A stretch of 64,000 nt of DNA. Origin: an uncultured Lachnospiraceae bacterium (GTDB lineage Bacteria > Bacillota > Clostridia > Lachnospirales > Lachnospiraceae). Shown in pieces: positions 48,806-57,679 of this stretch. The position numbers and the translations under genes were made by a program. Numbering within the stretch: the first letter of the stretch is position 1; every line of letters begins with the position of its first letter. The DNA lies in assembly GCA_902789555.1 (NCBI GenBank), contig CADAOF010000011.1:1-64000 (forward strand), given 5' to 3'. A model generated the notes under the pieces. It saw nothing but the letters and a program-made list of their open reading frames with translations, searched no databases and was not told the DNA's origin.

Positions 48806-48817
48806 AGGAGAAATACC

Positions 48818-50674
48818 ATGCGGTTAAGACTGGAACATGTTGAGAAAACATTTACCCGCCCGGTCCTGCGGGATGTTTCGTATGTCTTTGAGACAGGCAA
48901 GATGTATGTCATCAAAGGCGTGAGCGGCTGCGGCAAAACAACACTGCTGAACGTGCTGGGAGGGATCGACAACGAATACCAAGGAAAAGTGACCTGGGAA
49001 GAAGATAAACGCTCGGCTCGCACAGGCTATGTGTTTCAAAAAAGCCTGCTGCTGGACGGTCTGACGGCACGGGAGAACCTGCTGCTTATTCGAAATGATC
49101 CTTCGCGGATCAATAAGTTGGGCAGAGAGCTTGGGATTGGAGATCTGTTGGACAAACTGCCGTCTGCGCTTTCCGGTGGTGAACGGCAGCGAGTTTCAGT
49201 CGCACGTGCACTTCTGAATGATCCACTGCTGATTCTCGCAGATGAACCAACGGCTTCATTGGATGGTGACAACTCTGATAGAATTGCAGCGCTGCTGGCG
49301 GGGCTGCGCCGGCAGGACCGACTGATTATCGTGGCGACCCATGAGGATTGTTTCGATTCACTGGCAGATGTTATCCTGCGTCTGGATTACGGCGTACTGA
49401 AAACGGAACATGCTCTGAAAAATCTCCCGGAGCCGGGAGTACAGGAAAGCTGTTTGAGCGATGAGCAGATCCCCGCTTCAGAGCCTTGCATTCAGCTTCA
49501 GCAAGATGATTCCGCAGGGACTAAAGTAAGGCTGCGAAAACGCACACATGTTTATTACTCTCTGAAACGGCATCCGCAGCTGTTTAAGCTGAAAGCACTG
49601 CTGCCGTTGGCATTTGCTTTTTGGCTGCTTCTTTTGGCAGGGACCGTCGGAGCTTGCTTCAGCCGAGAAGCGATTCGTTTGTATGCCAGAAATTTCCCCA
49701 TGGATCTTGTGTGGATAACGCCGGAACAATACCGGGATTTTGAGCATAAGGAGTGGCTTGCCGTTTATGACTATTTGACGGCAGAGGATAAGGGCGTCAC
49801 GGCTTACTATCTGATGCCGGAGCAGGATTCGGTTTTTCGCGTAAAAGGAATGCTTCTTTGCGGACAATTTCCGCAGAAAGATGAAGAAGTTGTCCTCTCG
49901 CAGAAGGCAGCCTCGATCTTATTCCCCGAAAGAGACTGTGCTGCCTGCGTGGGGCAGTCATTTTCTTTCTGCAGCAGGAATTGGCGCGTCAGCGCGATCG
50001 CCGCGGAACGTAACGCAGCGACAGAGACAAACTATATGGCGGATGCTGCTTACTGGAATGTTGAAGCAGCGGTTTTTATTCCTTACGAAAGCTTGCGGAT
50101 GTTTGCGGAAGTGCAAATGCCTCCTTCCGGATACCTGATGGCAGTGGCGAGGGGAATATCCGAAGATGCCGTGAAACGTGCAGCCATTGAAGATGCCATT
50201 TCCTATCACAGCCCCATACCGGATGAGGAGGACCAGAGAGTCTTCGCAAATATGTATTATTCGGTAGTCGATGAGTATCAGAAACGAATTGATGAGATCA
50301 TGATGCATGTATATGCTGTCATCGTGCTGGTCAGCTGCCTTGTCTGTTTATATGTGATCTCGGTGATCCGCATGGAGCTGTTTTACCGCAAGAAAGAATT
50401 GGGGTATCTGCAGGTGTTTGGACTGTCGAAAAAGAAAGTTCTGCAGATGGTCCTCGGCGAACACGGTGTAAAAGTAGCGGCGGGACTAAGCATAGGATGG
50501 CTTTTGACGGGAGTCTGCGTACTGGCATATGATCTGAGTTTTGACGGGCGGGCATATCCTTCTTTTCTGTCTGCCGGATTGTGCCTGGGCGTTTCTCTTG
50601 TTTATCTGCTTTGCATAAGACTGACGATAAGCCGGTTCCTGCGGAAAAATGTCAGAGAGCTCATTTCGGCGTAA
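48818..50674 (+). CDS. ABC transporter, ATPase fused to FtsX/MacB-like permease (second of pair)
   Basis: 618 residues, AAGGAG before ATG, 12 bp after the first fusion. ATPase with Walker A GVSGCGKTT (~34-42), signature LSGGERQRVSVARAL, Walker B LILADEPTASLDGD and H-loop VATHED. Linker ~200-240, membrane helix at ~262-282, outside domain, and three helices near the C-terminus (YAVIVLVSCLVCLYVISVI; AAGLSIGWLLTGVCVLAYD; AGLCLGVSLVYLLCI). Both partners have complete catalytic motifs. Role probably in export of, or resistance to, a peptide; inference. Confidence 0.8.
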   Translation: MRLRLEHVEKTFTRPVLRDVSYVFETGKMYVIKGVSGCGKTTLLNVLGGIDNEYQGKVTWEEDKRSARTGYVFQKSLLLDGLTARENLLLIRNDPSRINKLGRELGIGDLLDKLPSALSGGERQRVSVARALLNDPLLILADEPTASLDGDNSDRIAALLAGLRRQDRLIIVATHEDCFDSLADVILRLDYGVLKTEHALKNLPEPGVQESCLSDEQIPASEPCIQLQQDDSAGTKVRLRKRTHVYYSLKRHPQLFKLKALLPLAFAFWLLLLAGTVGACFSREAIRLYARNFPMDLVWITPEQYRDFEHKEWLAVYDYLTAEDKGVTAYYLMPEQDSVFRVKGMLLCGQFPQKDEEVVLSQKAASILFPERDCAACVGQSFSFCSRNWRVSAIAAERNAATETNYMADAAYWNVEAAVFIPYESLRMFAEVQMPPSGYLMAVARGISEDAVKRAAIEDAISYHSPIPDEEDQRVFANMYYSVVDEYQKRIDEIMMHVYAVIVLVSCLVCLYVISVIRMELFYRKKELGYLQVFGLSKKKVLQMVLGEHGVKVAAGLSIGWLLTGVCVLAYDLSFDGRAYPSFLSAGLCLGVSLVYLLCIRLTISRFLRKNVRELISA

Positions 50675-50700
50675 AAATGCCGCCCTCTTTTCATTTGCGC

Positions 50701-50725
50701 GGCAATATGCTATAACAGTATTGCC
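50701..50725 (+). promoter_or_regulatory. inverted repeat overlapping a -10 box upstream of trxA
   Basis: GGCAATA / TATTGCC arms enclose TGCTATAAC, an extended -10-like box, about 100 bp before the trxA start. May be an operator on the promoter. Confidence 0.45.
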
Positions 50726-50824
50726 GAAGGAGAAAGCCTTCATAGGAGCTTGTTCCCGACCGGCAGCGCGGGGATGCCCCGCTTTACATATATCGTTTGG
50801 CAACGCCGAAAGGAGAGGTTTAAC

Positions 50825-51136
50825 ATGGCGGAAATCAAAATCACGAACGAAAACTTCGAGGCTGAGGTCCTTAAATCAGAGATCCCGGTTCTCGTAGACT
50901 TCTGGGCAGCCTGGTGCGGCCCCTGCCGCATGCTGGCGCCTGCCGTGGCGCAGATCGCTGCGGAATGCGAAGGCAAAATCAAGGTCGGCAAGGTGAACGT
51001 GGACGAACAGCCCGAGCTCGCGCAGCGTTTCGGGATCATGAGCATCCCCACGGTCCTTGTCTTCAAGGACGGAAAGAAGGTTAATCAGTCGATCGGGCTC
51101 GTCCCGAAGGACAAGCTGCTGGCGCTGTTTGACTGA
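50825..51136 (+). CDS. trxA: thioredoxin
   Basis: 103 residues, normal length, GGAGAGG before ATG. Active site WCGPC in DFWAAWCGPCRMLAPAVAQI; cis-Pro in IMSIPTVLVFKDGK; the family Asp in PVLVDF. It reduces protein disulfides and would regenerate MsrA (9994) and ribonucleotide reductase. No thioredoxin reductase gene is nearby. Monocistronic with its own terminator. Confidence 0.95.
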   Translation: MAEIKITNENFEAEVLKSEIPVLVDFWAAWCGPCRMLAPAVAQIAAECEGKIKVGKVNVDEQPELAQRFGIMSIPTVLVFKDGKKVNQSIGLVPKDKLLALFD

Positions 51137-51161
51137 AAAGTTGCCCGGCAGTGCATCACGG

Positions 51162-51190
51162 AAAGGCCCGGCCTGTTTGCCGGGCCTTTT
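51162..51190 (+). terminator. terminator of trxA
   Basis: AAAGGCCCGGC / GCCGGGCCTTT stem with T-run. Confidence 0.85.
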
Positions 51191-51270
51191 GCTTTTCCTG
51201 AAATGACAGGTAAGCCCCCGGGATGACATAAAAAATCATCAGAATGTCAAAAAAATGCTGAAAAAACCTC

Positions 51271-51299
51271 TTGACAGGACGGTCGGTCGATGATAGACT
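51271..51299 (+). promoter_or_regulatory. promoter of blaI/blaR1-like operon
   Basis: TTGACA (51271-51276), 17-base spacer, TAGACT (51294-51299). Confidence 0.75.
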
Positions 51300-51312
51300 C
51301 CTCTTGTCGGGA

Positions 51313-51330
51313 GGTCTATTTTAATAGACC
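51313..51330. promoter_or_regulatory. operator-like palindrome before blaI-like gene
   Basis: GGTCTATTTTAATAGACC, 8-bp arms, about 12 bp after the -10 box. BlaI/MecI repressors bind such inverted repeats over their own promoter. The usual TACA/TGTA core is not present, so specificity differs from the staphylococcal bla operator. Confidence 0.65.
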
Positions 51331-51383
51331 GAGTACGAAACGAAAAACGCTGGCCGGGAAGTGCAAGAGAGGAGGTTTTCGAT

Positions 51384-51755
51384 ATGAGTGATTACAAGCT
51401 GGGTGAGGTGGAGACGAGATTTGCCGAGATCATCTGGGCAAACGAGCCGCTCGGCTCCGGTGAACTGGTGAAGCTCTGCGCAGGAGCTCTGGGCTGGAAG
51501 AAATCCACCACTTACACCGTTTTGAAAAAACTGTGTGAAAAGGGATACTTCCGCAATGAGAACGGCTGCGTGACCTCACTGATCTCCAGAAAAGAAATGC
51601 AGGCGCAGGAAAGCCGGCGCTTCGTGGAAAATACCTTCGACGGGTCGCTGCCGGCATTTCTTGCCGCGTTTACTTCAGAATGCAAACTGTCCGAAGAGGA
51701 GGTCGGTGACATCCGCAGGATGATCGAGGCTTACAGCCGGGAGGAAGGGTTATGA
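51384..51755 (+). CDS. BlaI/MecI/CopY-family repressor
   Basis: 123 residues, GAGGAGG before ATG. N-terminal winged helix (LGEVETRFAEIIWANEPLGS; LGWKKSTTYTVLKKLCEKGY), C-terminal dimer region with the ISRKEMQAQESRRFVENTFD block typical of the family, where the sensor-triggered cleavage occurs. Overlaps the M56 sensor gene by 4 bp (ATGA). It probably represses its own operon at the palindrome 51313-51330. No beta-lactamase gene follows. Confidence 0.9.
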   Translation: MSDYKLGEVETRFAEIIWANEPLGSGELVKLCAGALGWKKSTTYTVLKKLCEKGYFRNENGCVTSLISRKEMQAQESRRFVENTFDGSLPAFLAAFTSECKLSEEEVGDIRRMIEAYSREEGL

Positions 51756-54319
51756 TCGACAGACTGTTCCTGCAGGTGGTTAAGCTCTGCCTTTCCGCCA
51801 GCATCGTGACCGTCCTCGTGCTTTTGCTGCGGCCGTGCCTGAAGAAAGCGCCGCAGGCCATCGTCTGCGCGCTGTGGATCCTGGTGGGACTGCGCCTTGT
51901 CATCCCGGCCATGCCGGAAAGCCGCGTCTCCGTGATCCCGGAGGCGCTATCGGGCGGCGCCGCGGTAAACGCGCTCAGCAGGCAGCCCGTCGAGGAAACG
52001 CTTAAGGTCCGGGAAGACCTTGATCCCGCGCTCTATCGGGAGATCATCGTCAGATACAGGGAACTGCCGGTCTATCGGGAAGACGGAAGCAATTACGTAA
52101 TCGTGAGCGACACGCCGGCGCATACGCCGCCGAAAACATTCGGGGATTCTGCCCTTCCGGTCCTTTCCGTGATCTGGATCGCCGGCACGGGCGTTATGCT
52201 CCTGTACATGTTCGGCAGCTATGCGAAGCTCCGCAGGAACCTGCGCACCGCCGCCCGTAAAGAGGAAGGCGTCTGGGAGAGCGATGCCGTCACCTCGCCC
52301 TTCATCCTGGGGATCGTGCGTCCGTGCATCTATCTGCCCTCGTCGCTGAACGCGGAGGAAGCCGCTTTCGTACTGGCGCATGAACGCACCCATATCAAAC
52401 GCGGCGACCAGATCTGGAAGCCGCTCGGCTTCGTGCTGCTTGCGGTCTACTGGTTCAACCCGCTCTTCTGGCTGGCTTATTTCCTGCTCTGCCGGGACAT
52501 TGAAGCGGCCTGTGACGAGAAGGTGATCCGCACGCAGGATGCGGCTTACCGGAAGGCCTATTCGGAAACGCTCCTTGCCCTGAGCAGAAAGGAACGTCTC
52601 GTGAGCGCCTGCCCGCTTGCCTTTGCCGAAAACGGTGTGAAAGAGCGCATCCGAGATGTCTTAAGCTATCGCAGACCGGCCTTCTGGCTGATCGTCGCAG
52701 CACTTACCGTCAGCCTGGTGGCTGCCGGCTGTTCCCTGACGGATCCGGCGAAGAAAAGCACGGAGCCGTCATCACCGGAAAGCAGCGTGCCGGAAACGAA
52801 AGACAGTTCCGGGGAAACGCAGGGGGCCGTTAGCGATGGATTTGGCCTGTATGCGGCGCAACAATTGGAGGCGTCTTTCCCCTTCGACAAGGACGGCGCG
52901 CCCCTTTATCCGGATGACTACGCCGGCTGTTATCCGGACGGGAAGAACTTGCTCCTTTACCTGAAGGATCCTGACGAGGAAAGCATCAGGAGGTATCTGG
53001 ACCGTATCCCCTCCGCATCTCCAATCGAAGATCGCGTCAAAGTGGAGGCGGTCAGATATTCGTATAACGAGCTGGCGCAGATGATCCGGGAAACGGCGAA
53101 GGAACTGCTGGCCGATAAGATCCAGGTCAATCTGAGCAGCGTAGACGTGAAAAACAACGGCATGATATTTGGCGTGACGGACATTTTCGTGGAAACGGTT
53201 CGTGCGCGGCTGAAGGTAAAATACCCGGACATCCCGGTCACGGTGAACGCCGTAGGGCCGTTCTACTTTGATTCGCCGGATGTCATTTCGCCTGTTGATC
53301 CGGAGGCCGATGCGGGAACGTATGTGTATGCAGCGGGCACGATCCGTGACTATGCCGGCGAGTGGGAAAATGAACGCTATTTCATCCTGCAGGCAGATGC
53401 CGAAGAGGATGTAAAATATCGATATGCGGTAGGCTGCGCACCGAAAGATGAGAAAAACGGAACCGTCCGCTTCCTCGCCGAGCTGGAGTGCGATCATTAT
53501 CAGAATCTCTCAAAAGTCATTGATGGGACCGTGTATGCGGCGACGGACAGGGGGATATTTGCCGTAACGCCGGAAGGAAACGTAACGAATCTGACCGGTG
53601 TAAAAGAGGCGTTCGCAACATATCCGAGCGCCGGGGACCTGTTTCTTTATTCCTACATGCTCAGGCGAGATGAGGGATATGCCATCTGCCTTGAAGCCTA
53701 TTATCCCCGCTTCGGGCAGACGATCCGTTATCTGACGCTGGAGAATTCGGCAGAGCCGGAAAACGCAGGAGATAACCGGTACATCTCTGCGGCAGGTGCA
53801 TTGGACATTGAAGACGGGTTCTACTATGTTCTTATGCAGGGGCCGTCCCAGGAGATCTGGTATCAGCCCTGCTCTGTCCGGGACGTGGAAGAAGGTACGG
53901 TCCGGGAGGCAAAACCGGTGGAAGGCACTAAGAAGCCCATACATCAGATATTCGGCAATGAACATTTTTATGCCCTTGTTTCCGCCGCCGATTCGATGTG
54001 GCTGCATCTGAGCTTCCTCGATGAACCCGTGGCGGCAAGAGAGCTGCCGGTCGCCGGGCCCTGGACCCTCTGCCCCGTTGGCGCGTCGCCTGGCCGGAAT
54101 GGAAACTGGTGCTTCACCGCTGCAAAAATGCGGTTCGAGGTTGACGCGGATGCGCATGAATGCACCATTCGTGAGCTCGGCGTAGAAAATGAAAAAGCCG
54201 GCTGGAGCCTGCTCAGTCTGAGCGGCGATTCCAGGGAGATCGTCCTGCAGAGCGCGGACGGCCACCGAATGCTTTTCGTTCAGGATGATCAGAACGGAGC
54301 GGATGACGGGAACCGTTAA
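51752..54319 (+). CDS. BlaR1/MecR1-like M56 metallopeptidase with unusual sensor domain
   Basis: 855 residues. N-terminal M56 part (1-325): four membrane helices and a zinc site HERTHIKRGD (HExxH type) with a downstream Glu in CRDIEAACDEKVI. After the last helix the sequence RPAFWLIVAALTVSLVAAGC leads to a Ser/Pro/Glu linker and a ~500-residue outside domain. That domain is not the penicillin-binding domain of BlaR1; it has an N-terminal alpha/beta part (~370-470) and beta-rich repeats (~540-855) that look like a propeller. It would sense an outside signal and trigger repressor cleavage. Overlaps the repressor gene. Confidence 0.8.
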   Translation: MIDRLFLQVVKLCLSASIVTVLVLLLRPCLKKAPQAIVCALWILVGLRLVIPAMPESRVSVIPEALSGGAAVNALSRQPVEETLKVREDLDPALYREIIVRYRELPVYREDGSNYVIVSDTPAHTPPKTFGDSALPVLSVIWIAGTGVMLLYMFGSYAKLRRNLRTAARKEEGVWESDAVTSPFILGIVRPCIYLPSSLNAEEAAFVLAHERTHIKRGDQIWKPLGFVLLAVYWFNPLFWLAYFLLCRDIEAACDEKVIRTQDAAYRKAYSETLLALSRKERLVSACPLAFAENGVKERIRDVLSYRRPAFWLIVAALTVSLVAAGCSLTDPAKKSTEPSSPESSVPETKDSSGETQGAVSDGFGLYAAQQLEASFPFDKDGAPLYPDDYAGCYPDGKNLLLYLKDPDEESIRRYLDRIPSASPIEDRVKVEAVRYSYNELAQMIRETAKELLADKIQVNLSSVDVKNNGMIFGVTDIFVETVRARLKVKYPDIPVTVNAVGPFYFDSPDVISPVDPEADAGTYVYAAGTIRDYAGEWENERYFILQADAEEDVKYRYAVGCAPKDEKNGTVRFLAELECDHYQNLSKVIDGTVYAATDRGIFAVTPEGNVTNLTGVKEAFATYPSAGDLFLYSYMLRRDEGYAICLEAYYPRFGQTIRYLTLENSAEPENAGDNRYISAAGALDIEDGFYYVLMQGPSQEIWYQPCSVRDVEEGTVREAKPVEGTKKPIHQIFGNEHFYALVSAADSMWLHLSFLDEPVAARELPVAGPWTLCPVGASPGRNGNWCFTAAKMRFEVDADAHECTIRELGVENEKAGWSLLSLSGDSREIVLQSADGHRMLFVQDDQNGADDGNR

Positions 54320-54351
54320 CGGTCCCGTGAAGTCTCAGAGAGGAATGTGTC

Positions 54352-55443
54352 ATGAGAAAAATATGGATCCGGATATCGCCGTACGTTATCGGCCTGATCG
54401 CTCCGATACTCTTTGCCGCCTGGGCTGCGACGGTTTCGGAGAAGACGAAAGGGACGCTGCTCATCTGGCTGGCTGTGCATTTTCTGCTGACGGCAGCCGT
54501 GGACGTGATCAGCGCCCGAACAGGCATGAAACGTGCGCTTGGTTTCTCCCTGCAGCTCTGGCTGAATCTATTTGTTCAGGTCTTTCTGCGCTGTCTGATC
54601 GATCCGGACTCACTCGTTTTCTTCGACAGGCTCCGGATGGGCTGCCTTTTCCTGCTCGTCACGTACCTGTCTGCTCTGATCCTCGGCACCTGCTTCGGGA
54701 ACCGTAAGCCGCTGCCGAAGGGGAAGAACGTGCTCCGGCTTACTCTTTTGATGCTGATCATGCCGGCGATCCTGATGGGGGTCGGCATCGTTAACCTGAC
54801 GGTTTTCCTGATCGGCCTCGGCTGGGCGCTGGTTACCCTCCTTATCATGATCCTGCAGGTGGCGACGGATCCCGGTGCGCTGCCGGAGGACGGGGACATG
54901 GATACTCCGCCGGAAAAGGACGCGCCGGGCGGCGGCTTGATCAGGATCACGGCGGGGCTTACCCGGCTCGGCATCATTGCTGCGGTCGTACTGGCGGTGG
55001 TTGCCGTCGGCAGGGTAGAGCGCCAGCCGCGCGAGGCGACGGCGGAAGAGATCGCCTATTATTCGCGCTATGAGATGGATGCCAAAGCGCTCACGAAGGC
55101 GGCCGGGACCGGGAACGTAAAGGATGCCGTGCTCCATTTCTGCGAATTTGAAAAGAGTGAAGAGATTGCAGGAAAGACATGGGAAACCTATGCACCAAAA
55201 GGCCTGGAAGCCTTTCTTCCTGAAGCGAAAACAGTTGTTGATGTGGGAGGTACAGCGGAAACGGATACGGTCGTCATCTATTATGTGGCGAAAGACGGCA
55301 GGGAAGTCCGTCTCACGTACGGGATCGACGAGAAGGGAGAAGCCTTTGCGCAGAATACCGTTTACGACGCAGGGACGGATACTCTCTATGAAGGGCACGG
55401 AGAGATCCACCGGATGTATTTCAAGTTCCGGAACGGCGGCTGA
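54352..55443 (+). CDS. multi-pass membrane protein of the blaR1-like operon
   Basis: 363 residues, AGAGAGG before ATG, 32 bp after the M56 gene. About five to six helices in the first 180 residues, another at ~200-222 (LTRLGIIAAVVLAVVAVGRV), then a ~140-residue outside domain with a DUF4878-like or NTF2-like feel (VVIYYVAKDGREVRLTYGID). No family recognised. Position suggests it is the regulated effector or a partner of the sensor. A bidirectional terminator follows. Confidence 0.6.
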   Translation: MRKIWIRISPYVIGLIAPILFAAWAATVSEKTKGTLLIWLAVHFLLTAAVDVISARTGMKRALGFSLQLWLNLFVQVFLRCLIDPDSLVFFDRLRMGCLFLLVTYLSALILGTCFGNRKPLPKGKNVLRLTLLMLIMPAILMGVGIVNLTVFLIGLGWALVTLLIMILQVATDPGALPEDGDMDTPPEKDAPGGGLIRITAGLTRLGIIAAVVLAVVAVGRVERQPREATAEEIAYYSRYEMDAKALTKAAGTGNVKDAVLHFCEFEKSEEIAGKTWETYAPKGLEAFLPEAKTVVDVGGTAETDTVVIYYVAKDGREVRLTYGIDEKGEAFAQNTVYDAGTDTLYEGHGEIHRMYFKFRNGG

Positions 55444-55465
55444 TCCGGGAGGAAGAACAACAAAA

Positions 55466-55495
55466 AAGGCGCAGGTCCGTTCGGACCTGCGCCTT
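55466..55495. terminator. bidirectional terminator between convergent operons
   Basis: 13-bp stem AAGGCGCAGGTCC / GGACCTGCGCCTT with a GTTC loop, A-run before. Confidence 0.85.
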
Positions 55496-55513
55496 CATTT
55501 TGCCCTGGTGCGA

Positions 55514-56308
55514 TTATTTTATGCTTTCCGCCCAGTCGTGAATGATCTTTTCAGCCTCGGCCTGATCTTTGCTCAGAAATGCCGTGTGGCAGCTGTAGAC
55601 GACGTCTCCCGAGACGATATAGCCGGTGATCCCTTTGTAGCCGCTGTCCAGCGGAGACGTTTCGATCGTCTTGCAAAGGAGCCCGGCAGCCGTCTGGAAT
55701 TCATCTTGCGTAAAGCTGACATCCTGAGGGTAAACGTTCTCCATTTCATAGGCTTTCCTGCTGTAGTGTTCCGTGTACAGCGTGGCCCGGCTGAAGGCCC
55801 GGACCTTTGCCGTATAGTTGTCCACCGACACGACGATCTGGCTGATCCTGCCCTTCCGGTCACCGCTCACCTGAACCTGTGTTTTCGCCTCTTCGTAAGG
55901 GAAATAAGGAGTCTGCAGCTTGCTGTATCCTACGTAGTCCGCGGCTTCTTCGGCGCTGCGGAGGTCTTTGCAGAAGGAACCCGGATACAGACTGCTGTAG
56001 GGCTTGTAGTTTTCGAACTGTTTCGGAATGATGACGGAGGCCTCGTTGACATCGCCCGTGATCGCTTTCATGGGAATGCGGGAGAGACTGGTGGAAATGG
56101 TGTATCCGTTGGCCATCACTTTCTTCACCGTGAATCCTCCTGTCGCGCCGTAGACGCCGACGCCGCAGAGGAGCACGAACACCGCCGCAGCAGCCGCCCA
56201 TCGGAAGATCTTCGGCTTTCTGCGGGCAGCGAAAACATGTTTTTCCGCTTCTTCAATGAGGTCCGGGCCGATCCCGCTCATTCCTTCGTAAATATCTTCA
56301 CGCTTCAT
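55514..56308 (-). CDS. probable anti-sigma factor, single-pass membrane protein
   Basis: 264 residues from ATG 56308, 6 bases after GGAGGG. Short cytoplasmic part (1-35; REDIYEGMSGIGPDLIEEAE, KHVFAARRK), one helix (~37-55; WAAAAAVFVLLCGVGVYGAT), then ~205 outside residues with Tyr-rich segments and no known domain. It begins 1 bp after the sigma stop on the same strand, so the pair is translationally linked. The cytoplasmic motif with IxxAxxH-x-x-x-RRK resembles the N-terminus of RsgI/DUF4367-type anti-sigmas. The assignment rests on context. Confidence 0.65.
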   Translation of the reverse strand: MKREDIYEGMSGIGPDLIEEAEKHVFAARRKPKIFRWAAAAAVFVLLCGVGVYGATGGFTVKKVMANGYTISTSLSRIPMKAITGDVNEASVIIPKQFENYKPYSSLYPGSFCKDLRSAEEAADYVGYSKLQTPYFPYEEAKTQVQVSGDRKGRISQIVVSVDNYTAKVRAFSRATLYTEHYSRKAYEMENVYPQDVSFTQDEFQTAAGLLCKTIETSPLDSGYKGITGYIVSGDVVYSCHTAFLSKDQAEAEKIIHDWAESIK

Positions 56309-56309
56309 C

Positions 56310-56861
56310 TTAGTCCCTCCATTTTTCAATCGCTTTCGCGAGGCTCCGCCTGAGGCGCAGCATGGTCTGCGCCATCCGCGCTTCGCCGCAGCCGTACGCC
56401 GCGGCCAGCGCTTTTACGCTTTCCCCGAAATAATACCGCTTGACAAAGAGGACCCGCTCGTCGGTTTTCTGCGCGCGCAGCCAGCTGTCGATAAGGCGCG
56501 AGAGCTCTCCCGCTTCGATCTCCTCTTCGACGTTAACGGAAGAGGGGATGCAGTCGTCCAACTCGTCCAGGGCTGCTGCGGGACCGCCGAAGCGCTTTTC
56601 CGCGCGCTCTTTCCGGAAGCGGCTGATGCTGACGTCGCGGGTGAGCTTGCCGAGAAACGCCTTCACCGAGTCCGGCACGAGCGGCGGGATGCGCTGCCAG
56701 GCGGCGAGCCAGACGTCGTTTAAGATTTCTTCGACGTCTTCCGGGCTGTCCAGCAGGTTTGCCGCAATGCGCCGGCAGAAGGCGGCATACTGCCGCTCGC
56801 ATTCCGCGACCGCGCGTTCGTCTCTTTCCTGAAACAGTCTGATCAGTTCCTTGTCATCCAT
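56310..56861 (-). CDS. ECF-like RNA polymerase sigma factor
   Basis: 183 residues. Region 2: RDERAVAECERQYAAFCRRI, then DVEEILNDVWLAAWQRIPP; region 4 with a helix-turn-helix: KRYYFGESVKALAAAYGCGE, then ARMAQTMLRLRRSL. Paralogous in layout and many positions (start MDDKELIRLF / MDDNKIIELY) to the sigma at 23737. It is followed by the anti-sigma gene. Likely controls an envelope response; target genes not visible. Confidence 0.9.
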   Translation of the reverse strand: MDDKELIRLFQERDERAVAECERQYAAFCRRIAANLLDSPEDVEEILNDVWLAAWQRIPPLVPDSVKAFLGKLTRDVSISRFRKERAEKRFGGPAAALDELDDCIPSSVNVEEEIEAGELSRLIDSWLRAQKTDERVLFVKRYYFGESVKALAAAYGCGEARMAQTMLRLRRSLAKAIEKWRD

Positions 56862-56943
56862 GGTGTGTCGGGTACCTTATGCAGGGGAAATGTCCTTACA
56901 CTGATATAGCCGCAAAATGAAGGGGAATATTGAAGGAGGTGGA

Positions 56944-57007
56944 TAAAAAAATGCCGTCCCTGCCGCCGCGGCCTGCCTATTCCCGACAGGCGTCCGCACG
57001 GGACGGC
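56944..57007 (-). terminator. terminator of nnrD / C39-like operon
   Basis: On the minus strand GCCGTCCC ... GGGACGGC outer stem with an inner GCCTGTC/GGCAGGC hairpin, then a 7-base T-run. Confidence 0.75.
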
Positions 57008-57012
57008 CTCAT

Positions 57013-57663
57013 TTACGAGGCCAGCAGGCGGTAGCCGACGACGAAGCGGTTCTTCGGGACGTAGTCGCCGAGGCTTGAAAACACAGCTTCTTTCGTGCTG
57101 TTGTTGTAGCGGTTGAAGACGTGGAGTTTTCCGTCATCCGGAGAAGTGTAGGCTGCCACGGTGTGCAGCCCGCCGAAGACGGTACCCCGGTTCCAGAAGG
57201 AAAGAATGTAGACCTCGCGGCTGTTTTTGTACTCAGCCATGACCGAGGCCAGCGCATCGTAATTGGTATAGCTGACGCAGTCCGTGCCGTGCGCCTTCAG
57301 AAAATCACCGATCGAAAAAGGGTCGGTCCCCATGTCGCCCTGCACGAAGCCGCGCATGACGTAGCCGGCTTTTTCGTAATCGCGCAGGATCTCCGCGAAA
57401 GAAGCATCCCTGCCCAGCAGGCGCAGTGCATTGTAGGTCGCTGCGATCTCGCAGCCGACGCCGGCCATTTTCTTTTTGCCGAGCGTGAACTGCGGACAGA
57501 CGGCCTGACCGTAGATGAAGCCCATGTCCGGCGCTTCAAGACTCCGGTTTTCCTCGTAATTCCGATCCGCGTCCTTAAAGAAACGGCGGTGAACGGAAAA
57601 AAGCCAGCGTGTGAACGCCAGCGGCAGAGGACGGAGTTTTCGGGTCTTTTTCGTTTCGGACAA
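57013..57663 (-). CDS. C39-like papain-fold cysteine peptidase
   Basis: 216 residues starting at TTG (AAGGT upstream). Candidate catalytic residues: Cys71 in GVGCEIAATYNALRLLG, His167 in GGLHTVAAYTSPDDGK and Asn184 in VFNRYN, the C39-like order Cys-His-Asn/Asp. No signal peptide or membrane helix, so it is probably cytosolic or exported by a partner. It lies 16 bp after nnrD on the same strand. Substrate unknown; proteins of this type range from bacteriocin leader peptidases to amidases. Confidence 0.65.
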   Translation of the reverse strand: MSETKKTRKLRPLPLAFTRWLFSVHRRFFKDADRNYEENRSLEAPDMGFIYGQAVCPQFTLGKKKMAGVGCEIAATYNALRLLGRDASFAEILRDYEKAGYVMRGFVQGDMGTDPFSIGDFLKAHGTDCVSYTNYDALASVMAEYKNSREVYILSFWNRGTVFGGLHTVAAYTSPDDGKLHVFNRYNNSTKEAVFSSLGDYVPKNRFVVGYRLLAS

Positions 57664-57679
57664 TCTGTTTACCTTATCT

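Noticed and set aside
51313-51330. terminator upstream of the blaI-like gene
   Set aside because: No T-run follows the palindrome, and it sits just after the -10 box, which suits an operator.
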